A DNA stretch of 45,194 nucleotides from CAYYGL01 sp964471235. GTDB lineage: Bacteria; Calditrichota; Calditrichia; RBG-13-44-9; J075. The notes below the pieces were generated by a model, which was given only the letters and a program-made list of their open reading frames with translations, did not search any database and was not told the DNA's origin. Positions 1 through 8,566 of this stretch are shown piece by piece. Position 1 is the first letter of the stretch, and each line of letters opens with the position of its first letter. The position numbers were made by a program, and so were the translations under genes. The stretch is taken from NCBI GenBank assembly GCA_964471235.1, contig CAYYGL010000011.1, positions 1 through 45,194 on the forward strand, in the 5' to 3' direction.

Positions 1-414
1 GCGAATCGTTTTGTCTACCGCCTCAATCCGCTATCTTCTCTTACCATGGGCTACCGCTATTATTGGGACTCCTGGGACATCCGCTCTCATACCATCTCCA
101 GCCTTTATCAACGACATTTGTCGCGGTTTACCATACTGGGAGTGGGGCTTCGCACCTACTTTCAGAATAAAGCTTTTTTCTTTAAAAGCGAATACCGCAC
201 TCCCGAACCGTTCATGACAGCCGNNNNNNNNNNGAAATTAACCATTTACGGGGGAGGCGAACAAAGCGCTTTACCATTCCTGGATAATGACCGACTTCAA
301 TATGATTTCAGTTTAAACTGGTATCGACGACATACGGCTTCACCGGATTGGTTTACAGGAAGAAAAGTGTTGTCGGCTGTTTATTTTAATGTGGGAATAA
401 GATACAAGCTCTAA
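1..414 (+). CDS. DUF3570-family outer-membrane protein, C-terminal part
   Basis: Only the C-terminal end is present; the frame is open from base 1 and stops with TAA at 412-414. The segment reads as an outer-membrane beta-barrel. It has alternating aromatic strands (YRYYWDSWDIRSHT near codons 18-31, then TYFQNKAFFFKSEY) and ends in VYFNVGIRYKL-like residues typical of a last barrel strand. The YRYYWDsWgI.SHT pattern is what I associate with DUF3570. Ten Ns at 224-233 interrupt it; the frame on both sides agrees, but the true gap length is unknown. DUF3570 genes often lie beside apbE and other genes for extracytoplasmic flavinylated proteins, and apbE is two genes downstream here. The family's molecular function is not established. 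Confidence 0.65.
   Translation, partial: ANRFVYRLNPLSSLTMGYRYYWDSWDIRSHTISSLYQRHLSRFTILGVGLRTYFQNKAFFFKSEYRTPEPFMTAXXXXKLTIYGGGEQSALPFLDNDRLQYDFSLNWYRRHTASPDWFTGRKVLSAVYFNVGIRYKL
224..233. other. assembly gap (10 N)
   Basis: A run of ten Ns inside the DUF3570 gene. Ten is a conventional placeholder length, so the in-frame continuation across it may be accidental. Confidence 0.95.
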
Positions 415-510
415 AAGCCCCTCTGAAGACCTCAGGGGATGGCGATTCCGTCTCGAAATGAAGTATCCGAATTTAAAAATTTAAAATCTTAACCCAGGAA
501 GGACCGGAAG

Positions 511-1194
511 ATGAATCGTAGAGAATTTCTCAAGAGAAGTTCACTCTTCTTATCCGGAGCATTGTTCATCGGAACAGGAGTGTTAAATACAAAAGTGTAT
601 GCAACCACTGCCGGTCATGTTCACTTTTCCATCGATGTGGTAACAGACAATCCGGCATTCGCGATCCAGCATATCGATCGATTGATAAAGTCTTCTTTTT
701 TGAAAGGTCATCGCATTGATTTTACTCAATATCAACTTTCCGGGCATCATGTGGGTGATATTGTGTTCGTAAAAGAAGGGCAATTGATTGATTTTTACAA
801 AAAAGATGATCGCTTTTCAAACCGTCTGAGGAAGACGGCAGAAATGTTGTCACTTCCAAAAGAATTTGAAAACCCAACCTTGCTACGCTTTTTTTCCGCT
901 GTTAGAGGGCAAACAGCCCAAAAAATAAATATTTTTAGCGGAGATGTCTTAATCCACCAGATACCGGTGAAGAACAATATCACCACCTACCGAGCCACCG
1001 GGGAAAAAGGCTATATTGATGTGGCGGTAAAAAACGGTTCCGTCAAAATAGTATCCGCCTCTTGCAATCATAAAACCTGTATGGAGTTGGGAGCAGTGAA
1101 CCGACCCGGGCAAAGCCTGGTGTGTATTCCCAACCGGTTACGGGTGGTCATTGAGGGCGGAAATGAGTCAACGGTGGACGGGATAACGTTTTAA
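511..1194 (+). CDS. Tat-exported protein with C-terminal NusG_II-type cysteine domain
   Basis: The 227-residue protein starts with a twin-arginine signal (RREFLK at residues 3-8, then a hydrophobic stretch to about residue 25), so it should be exported folded, possibly carrying a cofactor. The ATG follows AGGAAGGACCGG, a fair ribosome site. Residues about 167-217 match the NusG domain II pattern: a strand, then C185-x-H187-xx-C190, a turn, and C205-I-P-N before a final strand. In stand-alone form this domain is found in exported proteins near FMN-binding and ApbE genes; the cysteines suggest a metal or disulfide centre. The middle (35-160) is not recognised. apbE starts 2 bases after the stop, so the two are surely co-transcribed. 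No clear ApbE flavinylation motif (D-x-S/T-G-A-S/T) is seen in it. Confidence 0.7.
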   Translation: MNRREFLKRSSLFLSGALFIGTGVLNTKVYATTAGHVHFSIDVVTDNPAFAIQHIDRLIKSSFLKGHRIDFTQYQLSGHHVGDIVFVKEGQLIDFYKKDDRFSNRLRKTAEMLSLPKEFENPTLLRFFSAVRGQTAQKINIFSGDVLIHQIPVKNNITTYRATGEKGYIDVAVKNGSVKIVSASCNHKTCMELGAVNRPGQSLVCIPNRLRVVIEGGNESTVDGITF

Positions 1195-1196
1195 TC

Positions 1197-2252
1197 ATGC
1201 AAAAGGAAATCTGTTATATTGTTTTTCTGCTGTTATCCGGATTTGTTCTAACAGGTTATTCCCAACCCGGTACATTCTATAATGTAAAAGTCAGCAAATT
1301 CTTGATGGGAACCGAGGTTGAAACGGATGTGCAGGGACCGGATATTGCCACCTGTCAAAAAGCACTGTTGCTGGCTTACCGGGAAATGACCCGGGTGGAA
1401 AACCTGCTTAGCTTTCAAATTCCTACCAGTGAAATCAACCGGATAAACCGGTACGCCGGTGTGAGACCGGTGAAAGTGAGCGATGAAACGTTTCGGATTT
1501 TAGAACGGGCGAAAGGCTACTCGGAGAGATTTAACGGGCTATTCGATGTTACCATTGGTGCTCTTACCTACCGGTGGGGCTTTAGCAACAACAATATGAA
1601 TCAACAAATCAGTATCCCGTCCCAAAAGGAACTTGCTGCTTTGCTGCCATTGGTCAATTATAAAAGGATGATTCTGAATGAGAGGGATACCACTGTCTAT
1701 CTGGAGAAGAGAGGGATGAAAATTGACCTGGGCGGCATTGCCAAAGGATATGCCATTGACCGCGGTGTGGATGTTCTGAGAAAAAATAATATTCATCAGT
1801 TTTTTCTCAATGCCGGGGGCGATATCTATACTTCCGGAAAAAAAGACGGTGTCGAAAATTGGTGGGTTGGAATTAAACACCCCCGGCATCTGGATCGCAT
1901 CATCGCCAGATTTAAATTAAGCGATTATGCCGTCGCCACCAGTGGAGATTATGAACGGTTTGCTATCATTAAGGGCAAGCGCTACCACCATATCATCGAC
2001 CCGAGGAGTGGTCTTCCTTCTGCTCGATGCCAGAGTGTTACAATTTTAGCTCCAACAGCGGAAGAAGCCGATGCTATCGCCACCTATGCATTTGTAGCGG
2101 GAATCCGTCATCTAAAAGACAACCCGCAATTTCATCTGCCCTATTTCATCGTAGATGGAAAGGGTAAAGTTTATTACAGCCCTTCTCTGGTAGCCCGCAA
2201 CCGTCTGGAGGTTATCTCGGAAGATAAACCCCTATCCGAATCTCCCCAATAG
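1197..2252 (+). CDS. apbE: FAD:protein FMN transferase (ApbE)
   Basis: ApbE covalently attaches FMN from FAD to a Thr/Ser of extracytoplasmic redox proteins, using Mg2+. The 351-residue protein has an N-terminal hydrophobic export signal (residues about 4-22) and the expected family blocks in order: an early FxMGTE-like strand (KFLMGTEVE), LGGIAKGYAID, NAGGD, ATSGDYERF, HHIIDPRSG and the C-terminal ADAIATYAFV metal-binding segment. The usual ADALST is varied to ADAIAT, but the Asp is kept. It is coupled to the upstream NusG_II gene and close to a DUF3570 gene, so its flavin acceptor is likely extracytoplasmic; no obvious acceptor is encoded in the window. Confidence 0.93.
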   Translation: MQKEICYIVFLLLSGFVLTGYSQPGTFYNVKVSKFLMGTEVETDVQGPDIATCQKALLLAYREMTRVENLLSFQIPTSEINRINRYAGVRPVKVSDETFRILERAKGYSERFNGLFDVTIGALTYRWGFSNNNMNQQISIPSQKELAALLPLVNYKRMILNERDTTVYLEKRGMKIDLGGIAKGYAIDRGVDVLRKNNIHQFFLNAGGDIYTSGKKDGVENWWVGIKHPRHLDRIIARFKLSDYAVATSGDYERFAIIKGKRYHHIIDPRSGLPSARCQSVTILAPTAEEADAIATYAFVAGIRHLKDNPQFHLPYFIVDGKGKVYYSPSLVARNRLEVISEDKPLSESPQ

Positions 2253-2320
2253 AACTATCGAATCAGCCATCCGGTTTTTCCGTGCGATACATCCACACTT
2301 ACCGAACAACAGCTACCCGC

Positions 2321-2465
2321 CTTTAACGTCAGTTCGGCATAAGAAAAATCGAACGCGGATGGACTCGGATTTTCGCAATTTTTTTTAATATGATGACCTA
2401 TCATCCGTGTACATCAGCGTTCTCTGTTTCATTTGCATTCTATTTCAAGTTTTATCGAACTCACG
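2321..2465 (-). repeat. dispersed repeat A, copy 1 (inverted relative to copies 2 and 3)
   Basis: About 145 bp that match, as a reverse complement, the stretch at 18001-18136. Shared landmarks in the same order are TTAACGTC, ATCGAACGCGGATGGA, TTTTTTAATATGATG, ATCAGCGTT and CTATTTCAAGTT. The repeat contains the common environmental ATCCGTGT...ATCAGCGTT motif. Its right edge runs into the stop codon of the helicase gene (TGA at 2463-2461). The rest of the gap between apbE and the helicase (2253-2320) holds nothing I recognise. Confidence 0.8.
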
Positions 2466-4050
2466 TTCTTTTACTCGCTTTTTTGGCAACGGTCACCATA
2501 GGACGCTGACCGCGGTTCTCATGCCGGAATACATGGAGGATTCGCTCTGCTTCCGGAAAGGGCACCGAGATGAAGGAAAAATTATCGAACACCTGGGCAT
2601 CATCAATCTTGCGATCATCGATGCCCGCTTTTAGTCTGATAAAACTAACCAGTTTCCGTTTGGTTAAGCCGTCTTTCCGCCCCCGGGCAATAAACAAACG
2701 GGTTTTGCCGCGAATTTTCCGAAACCCATTCCGAATCTCATTATAGTTATTCGGATCCAATTCATCCTGAAAAGTATATTTGAGAACAGCGGCTAATGCC
2801 TGTTGGGGATCGTTTTCTGCCAGCAGTTCTGTTGCCATCTGGCGGTAGATATCATCAATTTCCGATTGAATGATCTCCTGCACTTCGTTTTTAAACCGGG
2901 TGCGCTTTGCCTTAATAATTTCATGAATTTGAGGAAGTTTTTCTTTCCGGATATTGGTTCGGGTGGCTTTTTTGATGAACATCAATTTTCGATACTCGTC
3001 AGGAGTGATAAAGGTGATGGCGGTGCCTTCATTACCGGCACGACCGGTTCTCCCGATCCGGTGGACATAGGCATCCGGGTCCTGGGGAATGGCATAGTTG
3101 ATCACGTGTGTCAGGTTCACAATGTCAATTCCCCGGGCGGCAACATCGGTGGCCACCAAAATATTGATATGCCGTTTTTTGAAGCGATTCAGGATTTTTT
3201 CCCGCTGTGCCTGGGAGATATCCCCATGGAGTGCTTCGGCGTCATAACCGCGGTCCATTAACTGGTGAGCAAGCCGGTCAACATCCACTTTGGTGCGGCA
3301 AAACACCAGCCCGTAAAAATCGCTTTCAATGTCAATAATCCGGCAGAGCGCCTCAAACTTGTCCTGGGGAGAAACCTCAAAATAAATCTGATCGGTCAGG
3401 TCCACATCCACCGTGGTTTTATCGATGGTGATCTTCTCATAATCGCGCATGTATTTCCGGGCAACGCCCAAAATTTCCCGCGGCATGGTGGCGGAAAAGA
3501 GTAGGGTGATGCGGTTTGGGTTGGTAGTCGAGAGAATTCGCTTCATATCATCGATAAACCCCATCTTCAGCATCTCATCGGCTTCATCCAATACCACATA
3601 CGCCACATGGTCCAATCGGAGGGTTCCTCGCTCGATGTGGTCCAGCACCCTGCCGGGTGTGCCCACGACCACATCTACACCCCGTTTCAGCCGTTTCAGT
3701 TGTAAAGAAATGGATTGCCCGCCATAAATCGGGGCAATTTGAAGACGCCTTCTCCCTTTAAAGGAATTGAGTTCCTCCGAGACCTGGATGGCTAATTCCC
3801 GGGTGGGCACCAGGATCAACACCTGAACCCCGCGGGCGTGCTCGTCAAGCTTCTCAATGATCGGGATGCCGAAAGCACCGGTTTTGCCGGTGCCGGTTTG
3901 CGCCTGCCCGATCAAATCCCGATCGGTTTCTAAAATCAGCGGGATAATCTTTTCCTGAATCGGGGTGGGTTCTTCAAACCCTTTTTCTTTTAATGCCTGG
4001 AGCATGGTGTCAGAAAGCCCCAGTTTTACAAATTTTTCTAACTTTTCCAT
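2461..4050 (-). CDS. deaD: DEAD-box RNA helicase with DbpA-type RNA-binding C-terminus
   Basis: ATP-dependent RNA helicase, 529 residues, of the DeaD/CsdA kind that remodels rRNA and mRNA structure, often in cold or ribosome assembly. All motifs are present: Q-motif (F-x-E-P-T-P-I-Q), AQTGTGKT, PTRELA, TPGR, DEAD, SAT, ARGIDI and HRIGRTGRAG. The C-terminal 75 residues (GKTRLFIARGRKDGLTKRKL onward) form the DbpA-type RRM found in DeaD/CsdA. The protein is shorter than E. coli DeaD (629) and lacks a long basic tail. AAGGAC lies upstream of the ATG. It stands alone, with the large non-coding region 4051-4876 upstream. Confidence 0.95.
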   Translation of the reverse strand: MEKLEKFVKLGLSDTMLQALKEKGFEEPTPIQEKIIPLILETDRDLIGQAQTGTGKTGAFGIPIIEKLDEHARGVQVLILVPTRELAIQVSEELNSFKGRRRLQIAPIYGGQSISLQLKRLKRGVDVVVGTPGRVLDHIERGTLRLDHVAYVVLDEADEMLKMGFIDDMKRILSTTNPNRITLLFSATMPREILGVARKYMRDYEKITIDKTTVDVDLTDQIYFEVSPQDKFEALCRIIDIESDFYGLVFCRTKVDVDRLAHQLMDRGYDAEALHGDISQAQREKILNRFKKRHINILVATDVAARGIDIVNLTHVINYAIPQDPDAYVHRIGRTGRAGNEGTAITFITPDEYRKLMFIKKATRTNIRKEKLPQIHEIIKAKRTRFKNEVQEIIQSEIDDIYRQMATELLAENDPQQALAAVLKYTFQDELDPNNYNEIRNGFRKIRGKTRLFIARGRKDGLTKRKLVSFIRLKAGIDDRKIDDAQVFDNFSFISVPFPEAERILHVFRHENRGQRPMVTVAKKASKRT

Positions 4051-4876
4051 TTAATTTCTGTCCTTCTTGCTTAAAGAGATCATTTCGCACAATCACACAT
4101 CTGTTCGCCGAATGTCGAGGGATGAGGATACAGGGTGATAAGGTTCAAAGGGGGGAGGTTGTTTCTACAACACTGACAAACTACCGAAATTACGCTGTCT
4201 TCCTAATCCATCAAGCAACAAACCTTGCGGTGAATTGCTACAATTAACTACCCAAGATAATACAATTTTATTGAAAATCGTCATGGTTTCTAAAATAATT
4301 GTAACGCTTCGGGAATTGTAGCATGGGAGCACAGGGAACATCGCCGGGATGGCGATGAGCAGTGTGAGCCGGAAGTGATAATCGGGAAGCCAGCCACAAT
4401 GCGGTCACGTTGTGATGTTCAGTAGGTCAGCGGGTTCGTAATCCAGTGGGGGGGAAGGCAACGATAGGTGGTTAAATGAGGAGAAGGGTAATGATTTTGT
4501 ACCCCCTTCGCCGATGTTAAATCGTATATCGCCAATCGTCTGCCTCTTTGAGGGAGGAAACCGCGTGTACCGATAGGGAATAACGTCATTAAGAGATCTT
4601 GTAAGATGAACCAGGATGTCCAATTGGCGATTTGCGAAATTCGATTGACGAAGTCCGTCGAGGGGGGAATTCCACGACTGAGAAATGCAATTATCCTAAA
4701 GTAGATTACCAACAAACTTTATAACGCTGTTTTGCAAAGACGGAATGTCGGATGCCTCAAACTTCAACGTGGAATGGGAGAAGGGGGATTGAAAGGTAAG
4801 GGATATTAAAGGACTCTCAGAAAAGCGTGTCATGCAATTGGCAAAATATTACCGGGTCTCAGTTTCCGGCGAAAAA
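4051..4876. other. non-coding stretch upstream of the helicase
   Basis: No supported gene. Open frames here (for example 4419-4715 on the minus strand) lack family resemblance and codon character. Small palindromes occur: ATCGCC/GGCGAT at about 4344-4359 and CACAATG/CGTTGTG at about 4396-4412. A GTAACGCTTC string at 4302 resembles the ends of the miniature elements described below, but I could not find a partner end. It may be decayed mobile or intergenic repeat DNA; any helicase promoter would lie at its left side. Confidence 0.4.
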
Positions 4877-4884
4877 AAAAATTC

Positions 4885-5077
4885 GTAACGACTCAGGTAG
4901 TAGCTATTTAGGACGTAGAGAAGAAAGAGTTCCTGTAGAAATCTGTTTTTGTCATCAAACACTTTTTCTTTACCGCAGTGATAGCAGCAGATACGCAACG
5001 GCTGGAACGTGAAAGAGATAAACAGCTGTTCGTTGCGAACGTTGCGTGCCTTGCGGTATACCAACCTGAGTAGTTAC
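4885..5077. mobile_element. miniature inverted-repeat element, 193 bp (copy 1)
   Basis: The ends are GTAACGACTCAGG and CCTGAGTAGTTAC, inverted repeats with one mismatch. They are flanked by the identical 8-bp direct repeat AAAAATTC (4877-4884 and 5078-5085), which is a target-site duplication. The interior is nearly identical, in inverted orientation, to 19371-19545 (shared core TAGCTATTTAGGACGTAGAG and ATCTGTTTTTGTCATCAAA). It is too short to encode a transposase, so it is non-autonomous. The short open frames inside it are not genes. Confidence 0.88.
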
Positions 5078-5161
5078 AAAAATTCTTTGTTAATTCTTGG
5101 GTTTAACACGCAGAACAGAGTAGCTGCGAATCATCAGCGACAAAAATATTATAGATTAATC

Positions 5162-5596
5162 TTACTTTTTAAAATTCTTCCCAAAAATAAAAATACTTAC
5201 AATTGTTGCCAAAGTGCCTCCACCAATAATCGAAGCCGCCGTTCCATTCCCTAAATATCCTAACAACACTGCGGCAGAAAATCCAAATATAGTAATAAAA
5301 AAGGCAAATAATTGCCCTCTTTTGGCAAGAAAAATATCTGAATTTAAAAGTTTCTTTTCTATTTCTCTCCTATGAGATGCCTGTTTTTCAGCCATGCTTA
5401 AAATTCTTTCAGCAGAACCCGGTAAAATATTTTCATATCCCTCTAATATTGATGGAGGAGGGATAGGTCCGTGGAATTCCTTAGCAATGAGTTGAGTAAT
5501 TGTTTCCTGGATCTCTTTTTGCTCAGGATGTTTAGATGGGTCTGGTAACGTCTGAGAGGTATCTTTTTTCTGTGGATTTTTTCTCTTTTTGTGCAT
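5162..5596 (-). CDS. DUF2335 superfamily small membrane protein
   Basis: 144 residues. A charged N-terminal half contains the typical DUF2335 block FHGPIPPPSILEGYE (41-55) followed by PGSAERILSMAEKQASHR (59-76). Two hydrophobic helices follow, at about 95-114 and 118-138, separated by a short glycine-rich turn, and the protein ends in a basic KNFKK. The layout predicts a cytoplasmic N-terminus with a C-terminal membrane hairpin. The family's function is unknown; members are often found in accessory regions beside another small gene, as here. Its start lies inside the upstream gene 5532-5864 (65-bp overlap), so translation is probably coupled. AT content is higher than in the neighbours, which suggests acquisition. 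Confidence 0.75.
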   Translation of the reverse strand: MHKKRKNPQKKDTSQTLPDPSKHPEQKEIQETITQLIAKEFHGPIPPPSILEGYENILPGSAERILSMAEKQASHRREIEKKLLNSDIFLAKRGQLFAFFITIFGFSAAVLLGYLGNGTAASIIGGGTLATIVSIFIFGKNFKK

Positions 5597-5864
5597 TTAA
5601 TAGTTGTTTCAAATGTAAATGTAGCTGGTTAGTATTCTCTATTGTTAAAGAATTTTGATCTTCCAGTTCAACAATAAGATTCATAATCGAACTTTGCAGA
5701 TCTTTTCCAACTTCGTTCCAATCTGACCAAATCGCTTCAATGTCAATTTCGGCAGGCGTTTTCTCAGAATCATATTTAAAAAATATATGTTCTCCACCTA
5801 TATTGAAAGCAGACAATAAACCTCTTAAAAACACATTAATGTTTTTTCGTTTTCTTTTTCTCAT
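5532..5864 (-). CDS. small hypothetical protein paired with the DUF2335 gene
   Basis: 110 residues with no family I recognise. It begins MRKRKRKNINVF (very basic), has an acidic, amphipathic central helix region (about 40-75) and a long helical C-terminal half, with no membrane segment. Its last 65 bp overlap the start of the DUF2335 gene in another frame, which supports a two-gene unit. The pair is AT-rich and lies between a miniature transposon and housekeeping genes. It could be the soluble partner of the membrane protein, but nothing in the sequence proves that. Confidence 0.5.
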   Translation of the reverse strand: MRKRKRKNINVFLRGLLSAFNIGGEHIFFKYDSEKTPAEIDIEAIWSDWNEVGKDLQSSIMNLIVELEDQNSLTIENTNQLHLHLKQLLNAQKEKKSTEKRYLSDVTRPI

Positions 5865-6209
5865 GATGAATTACGTCAATTGCTTGGGATATCATTAACG
5901 AACTAAAATATAATAAAGTTTAGGAAAGAAATAGCATGTGTTTCATCGCACAGACATCAAAAATATCCAGTCTTCTCCTTATGCAGTACAATATAACGCT
6001 TTTGATAAAAACTATCAATAGTATGCTCTTTTATTTTTCATAATTGAATTTTCAATCCATATCTTCTATGATCAGTGGCAGCCATTGTAAGACTGTTTTA
6101 AGATAAGGGAAAGTAAAGACTGCAATCAGATAGAAAAGTTCTATGAAGTCTGCTCCCGTGTCAAAAGGTGCAAGCAAAGCCACCGACGTAATGGTGGGCG
6201 AAACGTTAT
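5865..6209. other. AT-rich intergenic region
   Basis: No gene seen. It should contain the promoter of the leftward pair 5162-5864 and the 3' end region of the Zn-peptidase transcript; no convincing terminator or promoter could be assigned. Confidence 0.4.
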
Positions 6210-6896
6210 TCATGAATCATCCACCATCCCTCGCAGGATGATTAACCGGAGCAGGTGCATGGCAGCGACAGCCGTGGCAGCCACATAGGTTAGTGCGGCG
6301 GCATTGAGTACCTTCTTAGCGCCCATCGCTTCGTCTCGTGCCAGGAACCCGTGATTCACCAACTGCCTCATGGCGCGATTACTGGCATTAAACTCCACCG
6401 GCAGGGTAACCAGATGGAAGAGCACCACCCCGGCAAAAAAGAGAATGCCCAGGTCCATCAATGCCGGAAAGCTAAACAGAAACCCGATGAAAAATAACGG
6501 GAAGGCTAACATGGAGCCCAGATTGGTTGCCGGGAGAATGGAATGGCGAAGTTTTAGGGGCACATACCCGGTGGCATGCTGGATGACATGACCTACCTCG
6601 TGTGCAGCTACAGCAATGGCGGCAAGGGAAGCACCCCGGTAGTTATCGCTGGAAAGCCGCACCGTTTTATCACGCGGATCATAATGATCGCTCAGAGTAC
6701 CCGGAACTTCCTCCACCGCAACATCCTGGATACCATTGATTTGCAACAAATGTAATGCCGCCTGGTAACCGGTTAATCCCCGGGCATTGTGAATTTGACT
6801 ATATCGGTTATAGGCACTGCGTACTTTAAATTGTGCATAAAAAGCCAACAGCAATGCCGGTATCAAAAGGATCATGGTTGGATCCCAGAAAAACAT
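6210..6896 (-). CDS. membrane zinc metallopeptidase (YugP-type)
   Basis: 228 residues, the usual length of the neutral zinc metallopeptidase family (PF04298, B. subtilis YugP). An N-terminal membrane helix (6-22) is followed by the LTGYQAA and DHYDPRDKTVRLS blocks and the zinc site HEVGH (H99, E100, H103) in AAHEVGHVIQHATGY. Hydrophobic segments follow at about 122-142 and 147-165, and PVEFNASNRA supplies the third ligand (Glu). GGAGG lies just before the ATG. It probably degrades or processes membrane or envelope proteins; the substrate is unknown. Confidence 0.9.
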   Translation of the reverse strand: MFFWDPTMILLIPALLLAFYAQFKVRSAYNRYSQIHNARGLTGYQAALHLLQINGIQDVAVEEVPGTLSDHYDPRDKTVRLSSDNYRGASLAAIAVAAHEVGHVIQHATGYVPLKLRHSILPATNLGSMLAFPLFFIGFLFSFPALMDLGILFFAGVVLFHLVTLPVEFNASNRAMRQLVNHGFLARDEAMGAKKVLNAAALTYVAATAVAAMHLLRLIILRGMVDDS

Positions 6897-7085
6897 ATCT
6901 TTACCTCCGTTTTGTTTTTCATCCGTCCTGTTTTCAAATCCTTTATGAACGCTGAGGATTCACCGGGGAAAAAATAAACTCTCCCGTTTTTCGATTTATT
7001 GTTTATGGATTCAAAAATCGATAGTTGATTACGATCCTGGAATAAAATAGTTCCATGAACAAGAGGGGAGGTATTTCCGAGAAGA

Positions 7086-7421
7086 TCAAAATTGCTGTAC
7101 CGCTATCGCATCGTTATCATAGATTTCAAACAGACGGTCCAATCGGGTGACGTCGATAATGGATCGGATGTGTTCCCGCAAGGAACTGATTTTAATATCA
7201 CCATTCTTTTTCACCGCCATTCGGAGACAGGTCACCAGGCAGCCCAGCCCCGAGCTATCTATAAAATCAACACCGGCAAAATTGAAAACCATTTTCGCCG
7301 TGTCGGTTTCCACCACATTTCTTACTTTTTCTTTAACCTGCGGAACGCTTTCCGTATTAATCCTACCGTAAAATCGAAGCACCAGCACATCATCTAATTT
7401 CTTTTCTTCAATCTTTAGCAT
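7086..7421 (-). CDS. STAS-domain anti-sigma factor antagonist
   Basis: 111 residues covering one complete STAS domain of the SpoIIAA/RsbV kind, which binds an anti-sigma kinase when unphosphorylated. The motif DFIDSSGLGCL (52-62) is canonical; S56 aligns with the SpoIIAA phospho-serine. I chose the ATG at 7421 because AGAAAGG lies 7-8 bases upstream and the domain begins there (MLKIEEKKLDDVLVLRFYG). The frame is open further upstream, but that part is low-complexity and unconserved in appearance. No kinase, phosphatase or sigma factor gene is adjacent, so its partners are elsewhere. Confidence 0.88.
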   Translation of the reverse strand: MLKIEEKKLDDVLVLRFYGRINTESVPQVKEKVRNVVETDTAKMVFNFAGVDFIDSSGLGCLVTCLRMAVKKNGDIKISSLREHIRSIIDVTRLDRLFEIYDNDAIAVQQF

Positions 7422-7717
7422 AGGAAACCCTTTCTCACCGAAGAACATCCAATTATAACAATTAAGTGAAAGAATCGACCGGATTTGTCGGCAGTTTACC
7501 GCCACCAGCAATTGTGCTGCACTTCGAGTGTGGGGAAATGAAGAAATCGGGAAAGGGTAAAGGCTCATGGAACATGGGAAAACCCGGTATGGTACTCCAT
7601 CAAAAGTATAATCCGATAAGGGCGGCTTTTTTTGTTTGAAAGTGGATGGCATCACTTTACATTTTGTGCGTAGTCGTTAACCTTGTTAAATCAGAATTCT
7701 TATCAAGGAGATTTAAA

Positions 7718-8566
7718 ATGGCATCCGATTCATTGAATTGGGAGCAGGTAGATATCATCATCGAAAATGCACTACAGGAAGATATCAGCAGTGGCGACGT
7801 GACCACGGAAACCTTATTCCCCGATACGTTGAAAACCGCGGCACGGCTGATATGCAAATCATCCGGAGTTGTTGCCGGGTTATCGGTTGCGGAAAGGGTT
7901 TTCCACCAGCTTGATAACGCCATTCGCTGGGAGGCGAGAGTTGCGGAGGGCGCCAGGGTGAACGAAGGGCAGGAACTCGCCGTTATTTCCGGAAATGCCC
8001 GGGCAATTTTAAGTGGGGAGCGAGTTGCCCTGAATTTTTTACAACGGCTTTCCGGGATAGCCAGCCTGACAGCACAATTTGTTGCCCGGGTTCAGGATTT
8101 ACCGGTGAAGATTCTGGATACCCGCAAAACCACCCCGGGGTTACGCATTCTGGAGAAATATGCAGTAACTGTTGGCGGTGGCATCAATCATCGCTTCGGA
8201 TTATCTGATGGCATAATGATTAAAGACAATCATATTCATTTAGCCGGAGGAATTGCTGCGGCGTTACAAACGATTGAAAATGCCAAATCCACCGGATTGC
8301 CCGTAGAAGTAGAGACCTCTACCCTGGAAGAAGTTCGAACTGCCCTGGAATACGGTGCGGATATTATCATGTTGGATAACATGACCGTCGCAGAGATGCG
8401 CCGGGCGGTTCAACTCATTGCCGGCACAGCCAAAGTGGAGGCATCCGGTGGAGTAACGTTGGAAACTGTGCGTGATATCGCCCGCACCGGGGTGGATTAC
8501 ATCTCTGTGGGCGCGTTAACCCATTCCGTCCCGGCGATGGACATCGGCTTATACATCTCATCATGA
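7718..8566 (+). CDS. nadC: nicotinate-nucleotide pyrophosphorylase (carboxylating)
   Basis: Quinolinate phosphoribosyltransferase, which makes nicotinate mononucleotide from quinolinate and PRPP in de novo NAD synthesis. The 282-residue protein has ALQEDISSGDVTT at the N-terminus, then LSGERVALNFLQRLSGIA, the LDTRKTTPG loop, HRFGLSDGIMIKDNH, and the C-terminal barrel signatures EVETS, IMLDNM, EASGGV and ISVGALTHS. The start at 7718 is set by AAGGAG 7 bases before the ATG; the frame is open a little upstream without a good ribosome site. It ends in TGA. nadA and nadB are not in the window. Confidence 0.96.
   Translation: MASDSLNWEQVDIIIENALQEDISSGDVTTETLFPDTLKTAARLICKSSGVVAGLSVAERVFHQLDNAIRWEARVAEGARVNEGQELAVISGNARAILSGERVALNFLQRLSGIASLTAQFVARVQDLPVKILDTRKTTPGLRILEKYAVTVGGGINHRFGLSDGIMIKDNHIHLAGGIAAALQTIENAKSTGLPVEVETSTLEEVRTALEYGADIIMLDNMTVAEMRRAVQLIAGTAKVEASGGVTLETVRDIARTGVDYISVGALTHSVPAMDIGLYISS

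Noticed and set aside
4405..4715. Open frames on the minus strand in the gap upstream of the helicase
   Set aside because: They overlap each other in different frames, have no family resemblance, signal or ribosome site, and lie in sequence with small palindromes; I treat the region as non-coding.
4849..5254. Open frames within the 193-bp element (4885-5077) and next to it
   Set aside because: They are set by the inverted-repeat element, start or end at its borders and have no coding character.
7422..7655. Longer STAS protein starting at 7655
   Set aside because: The extra 78 residues are Pro/Ser/Tyr-rich without family match; a good ribosome site and the domain start are at 7421.
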